Shown: piece by piece, positions 1-7,007 of the stretch
Layout: every line of letters starts with the position of its first letter
How positions within the stretch are numbered: the stretch's first letter is position 1
DNA from: a bacterium
GTDB lineage: Bacteria; Bacillota; Clostridia; Christensenellales; CAG-138
NCBI GenBank assembly: GCA_029218485.1
Contig: JAQXRK010000045.1
Location: forward strand, 1 to 9,634
DNA length: 9,634 nt
Direction of reading: 5' to 3'
Notes under the pieces: generated by a model
Told to the model about the DNA's origin: nothing
Seen by the model: only the letters and a program-made list of their open reading frames with translations
Databases searched by the model: none
Translations under genes and position numbers: made by a program

Positions 1-1490
1 TGGGATGACATCAGATAGGGAACGGTATACTGCTCCCTCCCGGCCCGCCGGTTCAGCTGGCGATAGCGCTGTTCAAACCGCTCGTACAGCTCGCTCGACG
101 GCTTGTTCATGTAGTACAGCACCCGATCGGACACGTGCTCCGGCGCAACCTTCAGCTGGCCGCTGATATGATGCTCGACCAATTCTTTCAGGAAGGTATC
201 GTCCTTATCGTACATGACGTAATCATACCGCACGCCGGAGCGGACAAAGACCTTCTTCACGCCGGGAACGGCGCGCAGCTTGCGCAGCAGCGCCACATAA
301 TCCGTGTGGGAAACCTTCAAATTTTTGCACCGTTCAAAGCCAATGCACTGTCTGTCCCTGCAGACGCCGCTCTTGAGCTGCTTATCGCAGGCGGGCTGGC
401 GGAAATTGGCCGTTGGTCCGCCGACGTCATGAATATATCCCTTAAAGTCGGGATCGTGCGTCAGCGCCCGCACCTCCCGAAGAATGGATTCGTGGCTGCG
501 TGCCTGAATGACGCGGCCCTGATGGAACGTCAGTGCACAGAAGCTGCAGCCGCCAAAGCAGCCGCGCGCCGATGCGACCGAAAACGCCACCTCGTCGATG
601 GCCGGAATATGGTCGTGATAAATGGGATGCGGTCTTCTCGTAAACGGCAGCGCATACACCGCATCAAGCTCCGCGGTGGTCAGCGGCAGTGAGGGTGGGT
701 TGGCGACCAGATAGCCCTTCTCGTGCGCCTGCACCAAGCGCTTGCCCCGAACTGCGTCCTGCTCACCGGATTCGAGTTGAAACGCCCGCGCATAGGCCTT
801 CTTATCGGAACTGACTTCCTGATAGGAGGGCAGCAGCACATAGTCCGGCTCGAGCTCCTCAAGGCGATTGACGCGAAAGCAAGAGCCGCGGATGGTGCAC
901 AGTTCCCGAACCGGCGTGCCGGCGTCCAGCGCGTCCGCCATCTCAACGATGGATCGCTCCCCCATGCCGTAGAGCAGCAAATCCGCGCCGGAGTCATACA
1001 GAATGGAATGGCGCACGCGGTCATCCCAGTAATCGTAGTGCGCAAAGCGGCGCAGACTTGCCTCCAGGCCGCCGATTACCACCGGCACATGCGCATAGGC
1101 TTCCCGGCAGCGGTTGGCATAAACGATGGTTGCCCGGTCCGGGCGCAGCCCCGCCCGTCCGGCCGGGCTGTACAAATCCTCATCGCGGCGGCGCTTGGCC
1201 ACGGTATAGTGGTTGACCATGGAATCGATATTACCGGAGGAGACGAGAAAGGCGAGCCGAGGACAGCCAAGCCGCCGGAATGACGATATGTCCGTCCAGT
1301 CCGGCTGCGCTATGATGCCGACGCTGTAGCCGTGGGACTGAAGCACGCGGGCAATGAGCGCCGTGCCGAAGCTCGGATGGTCGATATAGGCGTCGCCGGA
1401 GATATATACAAAATCGAGCTGCTCGATCTCCAGCTCGCGCAGCTCTTGGGGCGTCATGGGTGGCAGGGTCAAAATCGGCTTGCGTTTCAA
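1..1490 (-). CDS. ygiQ: YgiQ family radical SAM protein (C-terminus cut by window edge)
   Basis: This is an uncharacterised radical SAM enzyme of the YgiQ family; its substrate is not known. I translated the minus strand through the region and the frame stays open for about 496 codons before leaving the window at the left edge. The N-terminal domain carries SGDAYIDHPSFG (residues 31-42) and IIAQPDW, both typical of the family. The radical SAM motif CxxxCxxC is present as RGCFGGCSFC, with cysteines at about residues 311, 315 and 318, binding the 4Fe-4S cluster. A second cysteine-rich stretch follows, about 60 residues downstream, as in the Escherichia coli protein. The visible end, QYTVPYLMSSHP, matches the family's SAHPG region, so roughly the last 100-250 residues are missing. 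The start is inferred as TTG at 1490, overlapping the divIVA stop (TTGA), with AAGGA six bases upstream. The only nearby alternative is ATG at 1457, which lacks a comparable ribosome binding site. Confidence 0.92.
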   Translation of the reverse strand, partial: MKRKPILTLPPMTPQELRELEIEQLDFVYISGDAYIDHPSFGTALIARVLQSHGYSVGIIAQPDWTDISSFRRLGCPRLAFLVSSGNIDSMVNHYTVAKRRRDEDLYSPAGRAGLRPDRATIVYANRCREAYAHVPVVIGGLEASLRRFAHYDYWDDRVRHSILYDSGADLLLYGMGERSIVEMADALDAGTPVRELCTIRGSCFRVNRLEELEPDYVLLPSYQEVSSDKKAYARAFQLESGEQDAVRGKRLVQAHEKGYLVANPPSLPLTTAELDAVYALPFTRRPHPIYHDHIPAIDEVAFSVASARGCFGGCSFCALTFHQGRVIQARSHESILREVRALTHDPDFKGYIHDVGGPTANFRQPACDKQLKSGVCRDRQCIGFERCKNLKVSHTDYVALLRKLRAVPGVKKVFVRSGVRYDYVMYDKDDTFLKELVEHHISGQLKVAPEHVSDRVLYYMNKPSSELYERFEQRYRQLNRRAGREQYTVPYLMSS

Positions 1491-2119
1491 TTTGTTTCCT
1501 TCCCGGTCGGGTTGTTCCCGTCAGTCTGCGGCTGTTCGGAACCGGCGGACGCTTCCCCGGCGTCCATCTCAACATCCGGTGCACACTCCGCCTGCTGCTC
1601 CGGCGCCGTTTCCGATGCCCGCGCCTCCGGTTCTGCCGCCTCATCCGCGGCATCGACAGATTCGACAGGCTCGTCAACAGCATCCTCCGGATCGGCAGAC
1701 TCGTCAGCCGCATCGCTCGGTTCAGCCGAAAGCGGCGGTTCCAAATCCAGCTCCAGTTCCTCGAGGACGATATCCGGCTGTGCATCAGCAACGGCCGACA
1801 GCGGCGGCTCCTCCTCCGGGTTTGCCGGCACGACGGCGGGGTTCACGCGCACGGTACGTCTCATCCGCCCCTCCGGCGCAGCGGGCGTATGCGGTGCATC
1901 CGCTTGCTGAATCTGCTTTTCTGCGTCGTCAGCAATCTCGTCGAACTGCTCCAGCTCACGGAGAAGGTACTCCATGGCCGTCAGCATTTCCTGCCGTTCA
2001 CGCTCATAGGTCTCCAGCTGCTCGATGATTTCATCCAAAAAATAATCCACCTCGCGCATGTCGTATCCCATGAACGAGCGGGAAAATTCTTTATTGACGA
2101 TGTCTGAAATCTTCATCAT
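1487..2119 (-). CDS. divIVA: DivIVA-domain protein with long acidic tail
   Basis: DivIVA-type proteins bind the inner face of the membrane at negatively curved sites such as septa and poles, and recruit partners there. The first 60 or so residues fit the family: KISDIVNKEFSRSFMGYDMREVDYFLDEI followed by a short charged coiled coil to about residue 70. In B. subtilis DivIVA a Phe-Arg pair inserts into the membrane; here Phe16 is kept but the Arg position is Met17. The remaining 140 residues (about 71-210) contain no coiled coil and are rich in Glu, Asp, Ala and Pro, so they are probably disordered. The total of 210 residues is longer than the 164 of B. subtilis DivIVA, yet it lacks the C-terminal coiled coil. 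The gene starts 41 bases after sepF, with GGAGCAGG upstream of a tandem ATG ATG; either ATG is possible. Its stop overlaps the ygiQ start. DivIVA-domain identity is firm; an equivalent role to B. subtilis DivIVA is inference. Confidence 0.88.
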   Translation of the reverse strand: MMKISDIVNKEFSRSFMGYDMREVDYFLDEIIEQLETYERERQEMLTAMEYLLRELEQFDEIADDAEKQIQQADAPHTPAAPEGRMRRTVRVNPAVVPANPEEEPPLSAVADAQPDIVLEELELDLEPPLSAEPSDAADESADPEDAVDEPVESVDAADEAAEPEARASETAPEQQAECAPDVEMDAGEASAGSEQPQTDGNNPTGKETN

Positions 2120-2160
2120 GCCGGCACCTGCTCCATTTGCGGAGTGTTATTGCGGAGTCG

Positions 2161-2640
2161 TTACAGATCGTATTCGTCCTCGCCGTTTCCGACGACGTCG
2201 TAATTGTTGGGCGCAACGACAAAGATGCCGCGGGAAATCTTGGACATGGTGCCGTTGAGCGCATACACCGCACCGGACAAAAAGTCCAGAATGCGCTGGG
2301 CGCACTCAATTTCCAGTTCCTCCATGTTCACGATAACGGGCTTGCGGTTTTTGATATTGTCAATGATGTTCTGTGTATCCTCATAGCTGACGGGATGATA
2401 CACGATCATCTTCATGCCGCCGGAAACCGGCAGTCCGCCCGCAGGCGCCTGCTGCGCACGCTCATGGCTGCGCCTTGCCGGCGCCGGCGCGGCCGCGGAA
2501 CGGCTGTTATTAAAATTGACGACATTGTCATCTCTTCTGCGAGCCGGCGGCTCATCCCGATAGTAGGAATCCTCCTCATCGAGATCGTCCGTCTCCTCAA
2601 TGCCGATAAAATCCAAAAACTTGTTGTACAGGCTCGCCAT
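2161..2640 (-). CDS. sepF: SepF cell division protein
   Basis: SepF anchors FtsZ filaments to the membrane and shapes the septum in Gram-positive bacteria, forming rings through its C-terminal domain. Here the 159-residue protein opens with the amphipathic membrane-binding helix MASLYNKFLDFIG. An acidic then Arg/Ala/Pro-rich linker follows to about residue 72, and the conserved C-terminal domain occupies about 76-152. Recognisable family blocks are KPVIVNMEELE (100-110), QRILDFLSGAVYALNG (115-130) and ISRGIFVVAPNNYDV (135-149). The start at 2640 is chosen because GGAGGGG lies five bases upstream; the open frame runs six codons further to a TTG that would place this ribosome binding site inside the gene. 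The gene lies between yggS and divIVA, the standard neighbourhood, but ylmG and ylmH, often present between sepF and divIVA, are absent here. Confidence 0.95.
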   Translation of the reverse strand: MASLYNKFLDFIGIEETDDLDEEDSYYRDEPPARRRDDNVVNFNNSRSAAAPAPARRSHERAQQAPAGGLPVSGGMKMIVYHPVSYEDTQNIIDNIKNRKPVIVNMEELEIECAQRILDFLSGAVYALNGTMSKISRGIFVVAPNNYDVVGNGEDEYDL

Positions 2641-2645
2641 CCATA

Positions 2646-2652
2646 CCCCTCC
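2646..2652 (-). promoter_or_regulatory. Ribosome binding site of sepF
   Basis: The minus strand reads GGAGGGG here, five bases before ATG at 2640. It decides the sepF start against the longer TTG-initiated frame at 2658. Confidence 0.75.
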
Positions 2653-2664
2653 GTTCAAAATATC

Positions 2665-2687
2665 AAAAAATCTTCAATCCTGAAGAT
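2665..2687 (-). terminator. Weak terminator-like hairpin between yggS and sepF
   Basis: Just after the yggS stop the minus strand reads ATCTTCA-GGAT-TGAAGAT followed by more T residues. This is a perfect 7-bp stem with a 4-base loop and a run of six T's starting at the stem end. The stem has only two G/C pairs, so it would be a weak terminator. It more likely lets some transcription through to sepF and divIVA than ends the operon. Its function is inferred from shape alone. Confidence 0.4.
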
Positions 2688-2690
2688 CGT

Positions 2691-3392
2691 TTATCCGTTT
2701 ACATTCCGGTTCCGCACGCCGAAGATGCCCGTGCCGACCCGCACCATGGTTGCGCCCTCCGCGATGGCGGCCTCAAAATCATGCGTCATGCCCATGGAAA
2801 GCTCCGTCAGCGGGAGCGCCGGATACGCCCTGCACGCAGCGGACAGGAGCTCACGCATCGACGCAAAATAGGGCCGCACCTGCTCGGGAGCCAAGGCGGG
2901 CGGGACGCACATGAACCCACGCACGGACAGGTTCGGCATGGCGACTACGCTCTCGAGAAGCTGCATCGCGTTCGCCATGCTGACGCCGCCCTTCTGGGCC
3001 TCGTCCCCCACATTGACCTGCAGCAAAATGTTCTGCACGACGCCCAGCTTCGCGGCATGCCGCTGGAGTTGCTCGGCAAGCGACAGGCGGTCGACCGAAT
3101 GGATCAAATCGGCGACGCCACAGACATATTTTATCTTATTCGTTTGTAGTTGTCCAATGAAATGGACGCTGCATCCATGCTGTTCAAAAAAAGTTAACTT
3201 TTCCGTAAGCTCCTGCGCGCGGTTTTCGCCGACTTCACGCAGGCCTGTTTCCAGCGCTTCGGCAATGCGCGCCTGCTCGACAAACTTTGTTACGGCGATC
3301 AGCCGCACATCCTCCGGCTTACGGCCGGCCAAAGCGCATGCCCGCAGCATGCGGCTGCGTACATCCTCAACATTTTGTGCAATTGTATTCAT
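2691..3392 (-). CDS. yggS: YggS/YlmE family PLP homeostasis protein
   Basis: This cytosolic protein binds pyridoxal 5'-phosphate and helps keep PLP and amino-acid pools balanced; family members have the fold of the alanine racemase N-terminal domain but no known catalytic activity. The 233-residue length is normal. The PLP-binding lysine is Lys36 in LIAVTKFV, the same number as in E. coli YggS. Other family signatures are EVGENRAQE (about 53-61), VHFIGQLQTNK (about 76-86) and the phosphate-binding end SMGMTHDFEAAI with VRVGTGIFG. The start ATG at 3392 overlaps the stop of the upstream HlyD-like gene as ATGA, which suggests translational coupling; the nearest purine-rich stretch is weak. In Gram-positive genomes this gene (ylmE in B. 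subtilis) commonly precedes sepF, as here. Confidence 0.96.
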   Translation of the reverse strand: MNTIAQNVEDVRSRMLRACALAGRKPEDVRLIAVTKFVEQARIAEALETGLREVGENRAQELTEKLTFFEQHGCSVHFIGQLQTNKIKYVCGVADLIHSVDRLSLAEQLQRHAAKLGVVQNILLQVNVGDEAQKGGVSMANAMQLLESVVAMPNLSVRGFMCVPPALAPEQVRPYFASMRELLSAACRAYPALPLTELSMGMTHDFEAAIAEGATMVRVGTGIFGVRNRNVNG

Positions 3393-4594
3393 TCTTTTAC
3401 CGCCTGCTTGACAATTCTCTGCCCGGAAATCAACGTGTCGGTTTCGTTCTTCGCGACGATCACCGCATTGTTCTCATCGGCTGCCAGTATGTTGACCGGA
3501 ACGCGATAGATGGTTTCGCCGCTCTTGACCGCTACGCCCGGTTCCCCGTTCTCATACGCAATCATTTCAACGGGCACCATCATGCCCTGCGCGCTCTTGC
3601 TGATGGTCGCCTTGACGGTACGGATATCCAAAAAATCGCCGATATCCACATTGAACTCCAGGATATTGACCACGTTCGTTTCCGTTACGATCGGTTCCAG
3701 CGCCGTTGCCTGATAGGTGAGCGTGGAATAATCGTCGAAAACGACATAGTACTGTTCTCCGGCGACGGTGCGCATGGGCTGCTCCGCCTTGGTCACGAAT
3801 GCGATGTACCAATGCGTATTCTGCACCAGCCGGTACAGTGGCGTCTCGCTGGCCACATCGGCCGCATTTGCGGTGTTTCCGCCCTTGACAACGCTGTTGA
3901 TGAGCGCCGCATTGATCATGCTGAGCTGTGATGCGTTGAGCACCCGCTCATATCCGTCGAAATAGAAGCTGACAACGCCGCTGCCCGCCGAATTGACAAT
4001 ATTCCGCGTCCAGTTGGCGAGCGTCTGCTCCTGCTCCTGCAGGCTGTTGTACAGCCCTGTCAGCGTTGCATCGGGCTGTACGTTGTTTTGCAGGTATGTC
4101 GTTCGTTCCGCCTGCAGACTCTTGAGCGTCTGTTCGAGCTGGAGCATGTCCAGCGAGCTGTCGCCCCGTGCGGAATCGCGAATCTGCGACTCCACGGTGG
4201 CAATGCGGCCCTCAATATCCGCAAGGCCGGCCGCTGCGTCCGTCGTGATCAGCTTTCGCTGCTGCTCGTAAATCTCCCGCTGGAGCCGCAGCAGCGTGAT
4301 CATGCTCTCATCCTGATAGCCGCGCTTAAAGACCTGCGCAATTTGCGCGCCGTTTTGTATGGCCTCGCCCTCGACAACGGAGAAGATGATTTTCTCATAC
4401 TTCTCCGTGGATACGGCGGACTCATCGCGGATGACGGCTGCAGACACGGGAATGCTTGCGGAAACATCGCCATAACGCACTTCGGCGCTGCCGCCGCCGG
4501 AACCGGCCAGCACAATCACGACCGCAATGATGGCGACGAGACCAAACAATATCAAAAAGAATCTTCCGCGGAGCCGAACGCGCTGTCTAGCCAT
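3389..4594 (-). CDS. HlyD-like single-pass membrane protein (adaptor fold)
   Basis: The 401-residue protein starts with a basic segment and one membrane helix (about residues 12-30), with the rest predicted outside the membrane. Residues about 38-92 and 204-216 (SGVVSFYFDGYE) resemble the two halves of a biotinyl/lipoyl-like domain, and the region between them (about 95-200) is rich in heptad-like Leu, Glu and Gln, fitting an antiparallel coiled coil. The C-terminal third (about 255-390) is beta-rich, as in the beta-barrel part of HlyD-type adaptors. Canonical family members link inner-membrane exporters to the outside, but no ABC, RND or MFS transporter gene is in the window. The gene begins three bases after the dUTPase stop and overlaps yggS by four bases, so it is transcribed with the division genes. 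The fold assignment is moderately sure; the function is unknown and may be structural at the cell envelope rather than efflux. Confidence 0.78.
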   Translation of the reverse strand: MARQRVRLRGRFFLILFGLVAIIAVVIVLAGSGGGSAEVRYGDVSASIPVSAAVIRDESAVSTEKYEKIIFSVVEGEAIQNGAQIAQVFKRGYQDESMITLLRLQREIYEQQRKLITTDAAAGLADIEGRIATVESQIRDSARGDSSLDMLQLEQTLKSLQAERTTYLQNNVQPDATLTGLYNSLQEQEQTLANWTRNIVNSAGSGVVSFYFDGYERVLNASQLSMINAALINSVVKGGNTANAADVASETPLYRLVQNTHWYIAFVTKAEQPMRTVAGEQYYVVFDDYSTLTYQATALEPIVTETNVVNILEFNVDIGDFLDIRTVKATISKSAQGMMVPVEMIAYENGEPGVAVKSGETIYRVPVNILAADENNAVIVAKNETDTLISGQRIVKQAVKE

Positions 4595-4597
4595 GCC

Positions 4598-4966
4598 TTA
4601 CTTGACCTCGTATCCCGGTTTGGATGAACGTCCGTACTGGCGGTCGAAATTCTCCTTGTTTTTCTCGCAATACCGTTCAAACAGCTCGTCGGCGTCCATA
4701 CCGCTGCGCAGGCAAAGGCTCACAAAAAAGTGCAGCACATCCACGAGTTCCTCCTTCAAAGCCGGTTCATTGATCGGCTTGTGGTTTTTCCACCACTTGA
4801 AATTGGACTCCTCCAGCACCTCCGCCAGCTCCGAGATCGTCGCAAGGATCGTCTTTTGTATCCATTCCTCCTGCGTAAAATGGAGATTGCGGCGCTCCTG
4901 AATATCGTCGTTGAGCGCCTTTTGCATCACAAAAATCTGTTCCAGCTTGTCCATCCCTGCATCCAC
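4598..4966 (-). CDS. Dimeric all-alpha dUTPase (MazG-like superfamily)
   Basis: Members of this family hydrolyse dUTP to dUMP and pyrophosphate, keeping uracil out of DNA and feeding dTMP synthesis. The 122-residue protein shows the two metal-binding motifs of the all-alpha NTP pyrophosphatases: ExxE at Glu46/Glu49 (SELAEVLEE) and ExxD at Glu73/Asp76 (EELVDVLHF). Between them is the aromatic FKWWKNHKP segment. The C-terminal KNKENFDRQYG matches the usual nucleotide-contacting K-N-x3-R-Q end of type 2 dUTPases. A MazG-like pyrophosphatase with another NTP substrate is the main alternative. The start is uncertain: GTG at 4966 is preceded by AGGAA, which overlaps the stop of the M16 gene, nine bases away; ATG at 4954 would give 118 residues and has GGGAG eleven bases upstream. 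Confidence 0.85.
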   Translation of the reverse strand: MDAGMDKLEQIFVMQKALNDDIQERRNLHFTQEEWIQKTILATISELAEVLEESNFKWWKNHKPINEPALKEELVDVLHFFVSLCLRSGMDADELFERYCEKNKENFDRQYGRSSKPGYEVK

Positions 4967-4978
4967 TCCCGTCTGTTC

Positions 4979-6238
4979 CTATTTGAGCGCTTGAAGCAGC
5001 GCGTCCTCCTGATGAGCGACCCTGCCCACAAACGAAGCGCAAAGCTGCGATTCGTCCAGCACGATCGGAATCACTCTACGGATATCCTCCATTGTAACAC
5101 ATTCGATGCTGTTTATGGTATCCTCTTCCCGATATTCACGGTTTTGTAACAAGGCGACCTTGCCGATCGTGTTCATACGCGAGCCGCTTCCCTCCAGACC
5201 AAGGACATAGCTGCCCTTGAGCTGGGCTTTGCAGCGCTCGAATTCCTCCCGGGTCACGCCCTCATTGCGCAGTTTTTCCAGTTCCTCCCGCATCAGGCGC
5301 ACAACCTCCACGGCCTGATTCTCACCCGTGCCCGCGTAAAGAGCAAAGGTGCCTGTCGCTGCGTAATAGATCGGGTAGGAATAGATCGAGTATGCAAGGC
5401 CCCGCTGCTCGCGGATGCTCTGGAATAACCGGGAGCTCATGCTGCCGCCGATCACATTCGACAGCACCGCAAGCGGATACTGGTCAGCCGCATCGCGGGC
5501 GATGCCCGGCAGCATCAGCGTCAGATGTACCTGTTCGATGTCCTTCTGGACGCACTCCGCGCGCGCACCGCCCGGGTATCGCTGCACGAGCGGCGACGCA
5601 CAGCGGTCGCTCGCTTCCAAGTCCAGCTTTTCCTCCACGAGCCGCATCAGCGCCTCCTCGTCAAAGTGGCCGGCACAGGCCACGACAACGTTGCGCGGCG
5701 TATAGTGTTCTTTTCGATAGGCCAAGAGCCGGTCACGGTCAAATGCCAGCACGCTTTCGCGCGTACCCAAAATGGGCCTGGCCAGCGGCTCGTTCTGAAA
5801 AAACAGCGCGTTTGCGCGCTCCGCCGTCAGGTCCTCCGGGGAATCCTCCGTCATGAGAATCTCTTCCAGAATCACATGCTTCTCGCGCTCCAGCTCGTCC
5901 TCCGGGAAGGTGGAATGGAACGTGATGTCCGAGAGTACATCGATCGCCACCGGCAGGTGCTCGTCCAGAACCTTGGCATAGAAACAGGTGCACTCCTTCG
6001 ACGTGAACGCATTCAGGCTGCCGCCCACCGCGTCCATCTCCGCCGCGATCTGCTCGGCCGTGCGTCTTGCGGTGCCCTTGAACGCCATGTGCTCAATGAA
6101 GTGCGACGCGCCACCCTCGTCCTCCGCCTCGCGCACCGAGCCGGTATTGACCCAGATGCCGACGGAAACCGAACGCACATGCTCCATGCGCTCCATGACA
6201 ACGCGAACACCATTTTTCAATTCACGAATGACCGTCAT
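4979..6238 (-). CDS. mlpA: M16 family zinc peptidase (MlpA/YmxG-like)
   Basis: This is a single-domain-pair M16B metallopeptidase related to the mitochondrial processing peptidase beta subunit. The inverted zinc motif HxxEH is intact as His46-Phe-Ile-Glu49-His50, and the distal ligand is Glu126 (HVILEEI), 76 residues on as in the family. Around it are ASHFIEHMAFKGT and GGSLNAFTSKECTCFYAKV, both characteristic. The second half contains SSRLFQSIREQRGLAYSIYSY (about residues 261-281), the usual C-terminal-domain block. The 419-residue length is close to the roughly 410 of B. subtilis MlpA. No signal peptide is visible, so it is probably cytoplasmic. In B. subtilis this gene also follows pnp and ylxY and has been linked to extracellular protease regulation; the physiological substrate is unclear. 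TAAGGAG, overlapping the stop of the upstream gene, serves as its ribosome binding site, six bases before ATG. Confidence 0.94.
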   Translation of the reverse strand: MTVIRELKNGVRVVMERMEHVRSVSVGIWVNTGSVREAEDEGGASHFIEHMAFKGTARRTAEQIAAEMDAVGGSLNAFTSKECTCFYAKVLDEHLPVAIDVLSDITFHSTFPEDELEREKHVILEEILMTEDSPEDLTAERANALFFQNEPLARPILGTRESVLAFDRDRLLAYRKEHYTPRNVVVACAGHFDEEALMRLVEEKLDLEASDRCASPLVQRYPGGARAECVQKDIEQVHLTLMLPGIARDAADQYPLAVLSNVIGGSMSSRLFQSIREQRGLAYSIYSYPIYYAATGTFALYAGTGENQAVEVVRLMREELEKLRNEGVTREEFERCKAQLKGSYVLGLEGSGSRMNTIGKVALLQNREYREEDTINSIECVTMEDIRRVIPIVLDESQLCASFVGRVAHQEDALLQALK

Positions 6239-6247
6239 AGATTCTCC

Positions 6248-6949
6248 TTATCGTTTCAATACATTGCCGACCGTTGTCGCCGTATAGCCCCGCTCCTCAA
6301 TGAAATCCAGTATGGTTGGAAGCGCTTCCAGCGCAGCCGCAGTCGGTTGGAATAAGATTATACTTCCATCAAAAACATGCTCCGATGCACGGGAGGCAAT
6401 ATCCACCGGTTCGCCGCGCGCAGAGAGCAGGTCGCTCGAACACATCACATGCGTCAGACCCAGCGCGTTTGCCGCCTGCAGCGAGATCGACCGGTCGCGC
6501 AGGCCCGAATAATAGTAAACCGGCTCAACGCCCGAAGCGGATGCGATCACCGCGGTGGACGCCGCAATGTCCGAACGGATGAGCGCTTCATCGCCGTCCA
6601 CCATGGGCAGATATCCCATGGTGCCAATCTCATGGCCGGCCTCCTTCATGCGCAGGAGCATCGCTGCATTTGCTTTCGCCCATGCGCCGCTGACGAAGAA
6701 CGTCATCTTCACATTGCGCTGTTCCAGCAGATCAAGCATGTCCGGCAGCGCATCGGCATCCCAGCTGACAGCACACTCCAGCGCCACCAGACCCTCTCCG
6801 CTGCCGTGATAGATGGTGCCGGAGGACAGCGCCGCGATGGCGTCATCCCCAATGCCGGTTCCCGTTACGACATACAGCAAAACGATCACAAGAATGATCA
6901 GAACATTGACGCCGTTCATCAAGGCGTCCGCACAGCGTTCGCGGTTCAT
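6248..6949 (-). CDS. ylxY: YlxY-like membrane-anchored NodB-fold protein, catalytically degenerate
   Basis: NodB-fold polysaccharide deacetylases remove acetyl groups from cell-wall sugars using an Asp base and an Asp-His-His metal site. This 233-residue protein keeps the fold (VKMTFFVSGAWAKAN at about 80-94, AGHEIGTMGY at 104-113, IILFQPTAAALEALPTILD at about 197-215) but lacks the active residues. The TFDxSW-type motif has become LECAVSW with Ala60 at the Asp position. The H-S/T-x3-H motif is replaced by TMGYLPM, and the late His is Gln201. It is therefore likely inactive as a deacetylase. One uncleaved-looking membrane helix (about 14-30) precedes the domain. The start at 6949 is chosen over an in-frame ATG at 7000 because GGAGG lies five bases upstream. 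Position between pnp and an M16 peptidase matches B. subtilis ylxY, which is the basis for the symbol; direct orthology is inferred. Confidence 0.85.
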   Translation of the reverse strand: MNRERCADALMNGVNVLIILVIVLLYVVTGTGIGDDAIAALSSGTIYHGSGEGLVALECAVSWDADALPDMLDLLEQRNVKMTFFVSGAWAKANAAMLLRMKEAGHEIGTMGYLPMVDGDEALIRSDIAASTAVIASASGVEPVYYYSGLRDRSISLQAANALGLTHVMCSSDLLSARGEPVDIASRASEHVFDGSIILFQPTAAALEALPTILDFIEERGYTATTVGNVLKR

Positions 6950-6954
6950 ACGCA

Positions 6955-6959
6955 CCTCC
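6955..6959 (-). promoter_or_regulatory. Ribosome binding site of the ylxY-like gene
   Basis: GGAGG on the minus strand, five bases before ATG at 6949. It decides this start against the upstream in-frame ATG at 7000. Confidence 0.75.
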
Positions 6960-7007
6960 GAAGTTCTGGTATGCTTCAGCGTATTCAGACCGGAACGCAC
7001 TTATGTA

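Noticed and set aside
680..1045. Open frames on both strands within 135-1283
   Set aside because: The region is fully covered by the continuous ygiQ frame, checked codon by codon from 1490 down past the cysteine motif. The other frames give low-complexity Arg/Ala-rich products.
1231..1791. 186-codon minus-strand frame spanning the divIVA-ygiQ junction
   Set aside because: It is out of frame with both genes, and its Arg/Ser-rich product comes from reading the divIVA acidic tail in another frame.
6950..7000. 17-residue N-terminal extension of the ylxY-like protein from ATG at 7000
   Set aside because: GGAGG is placed ideally for the internal ATG at 6949, which puts the membrane helix near the N-terminus as expected.
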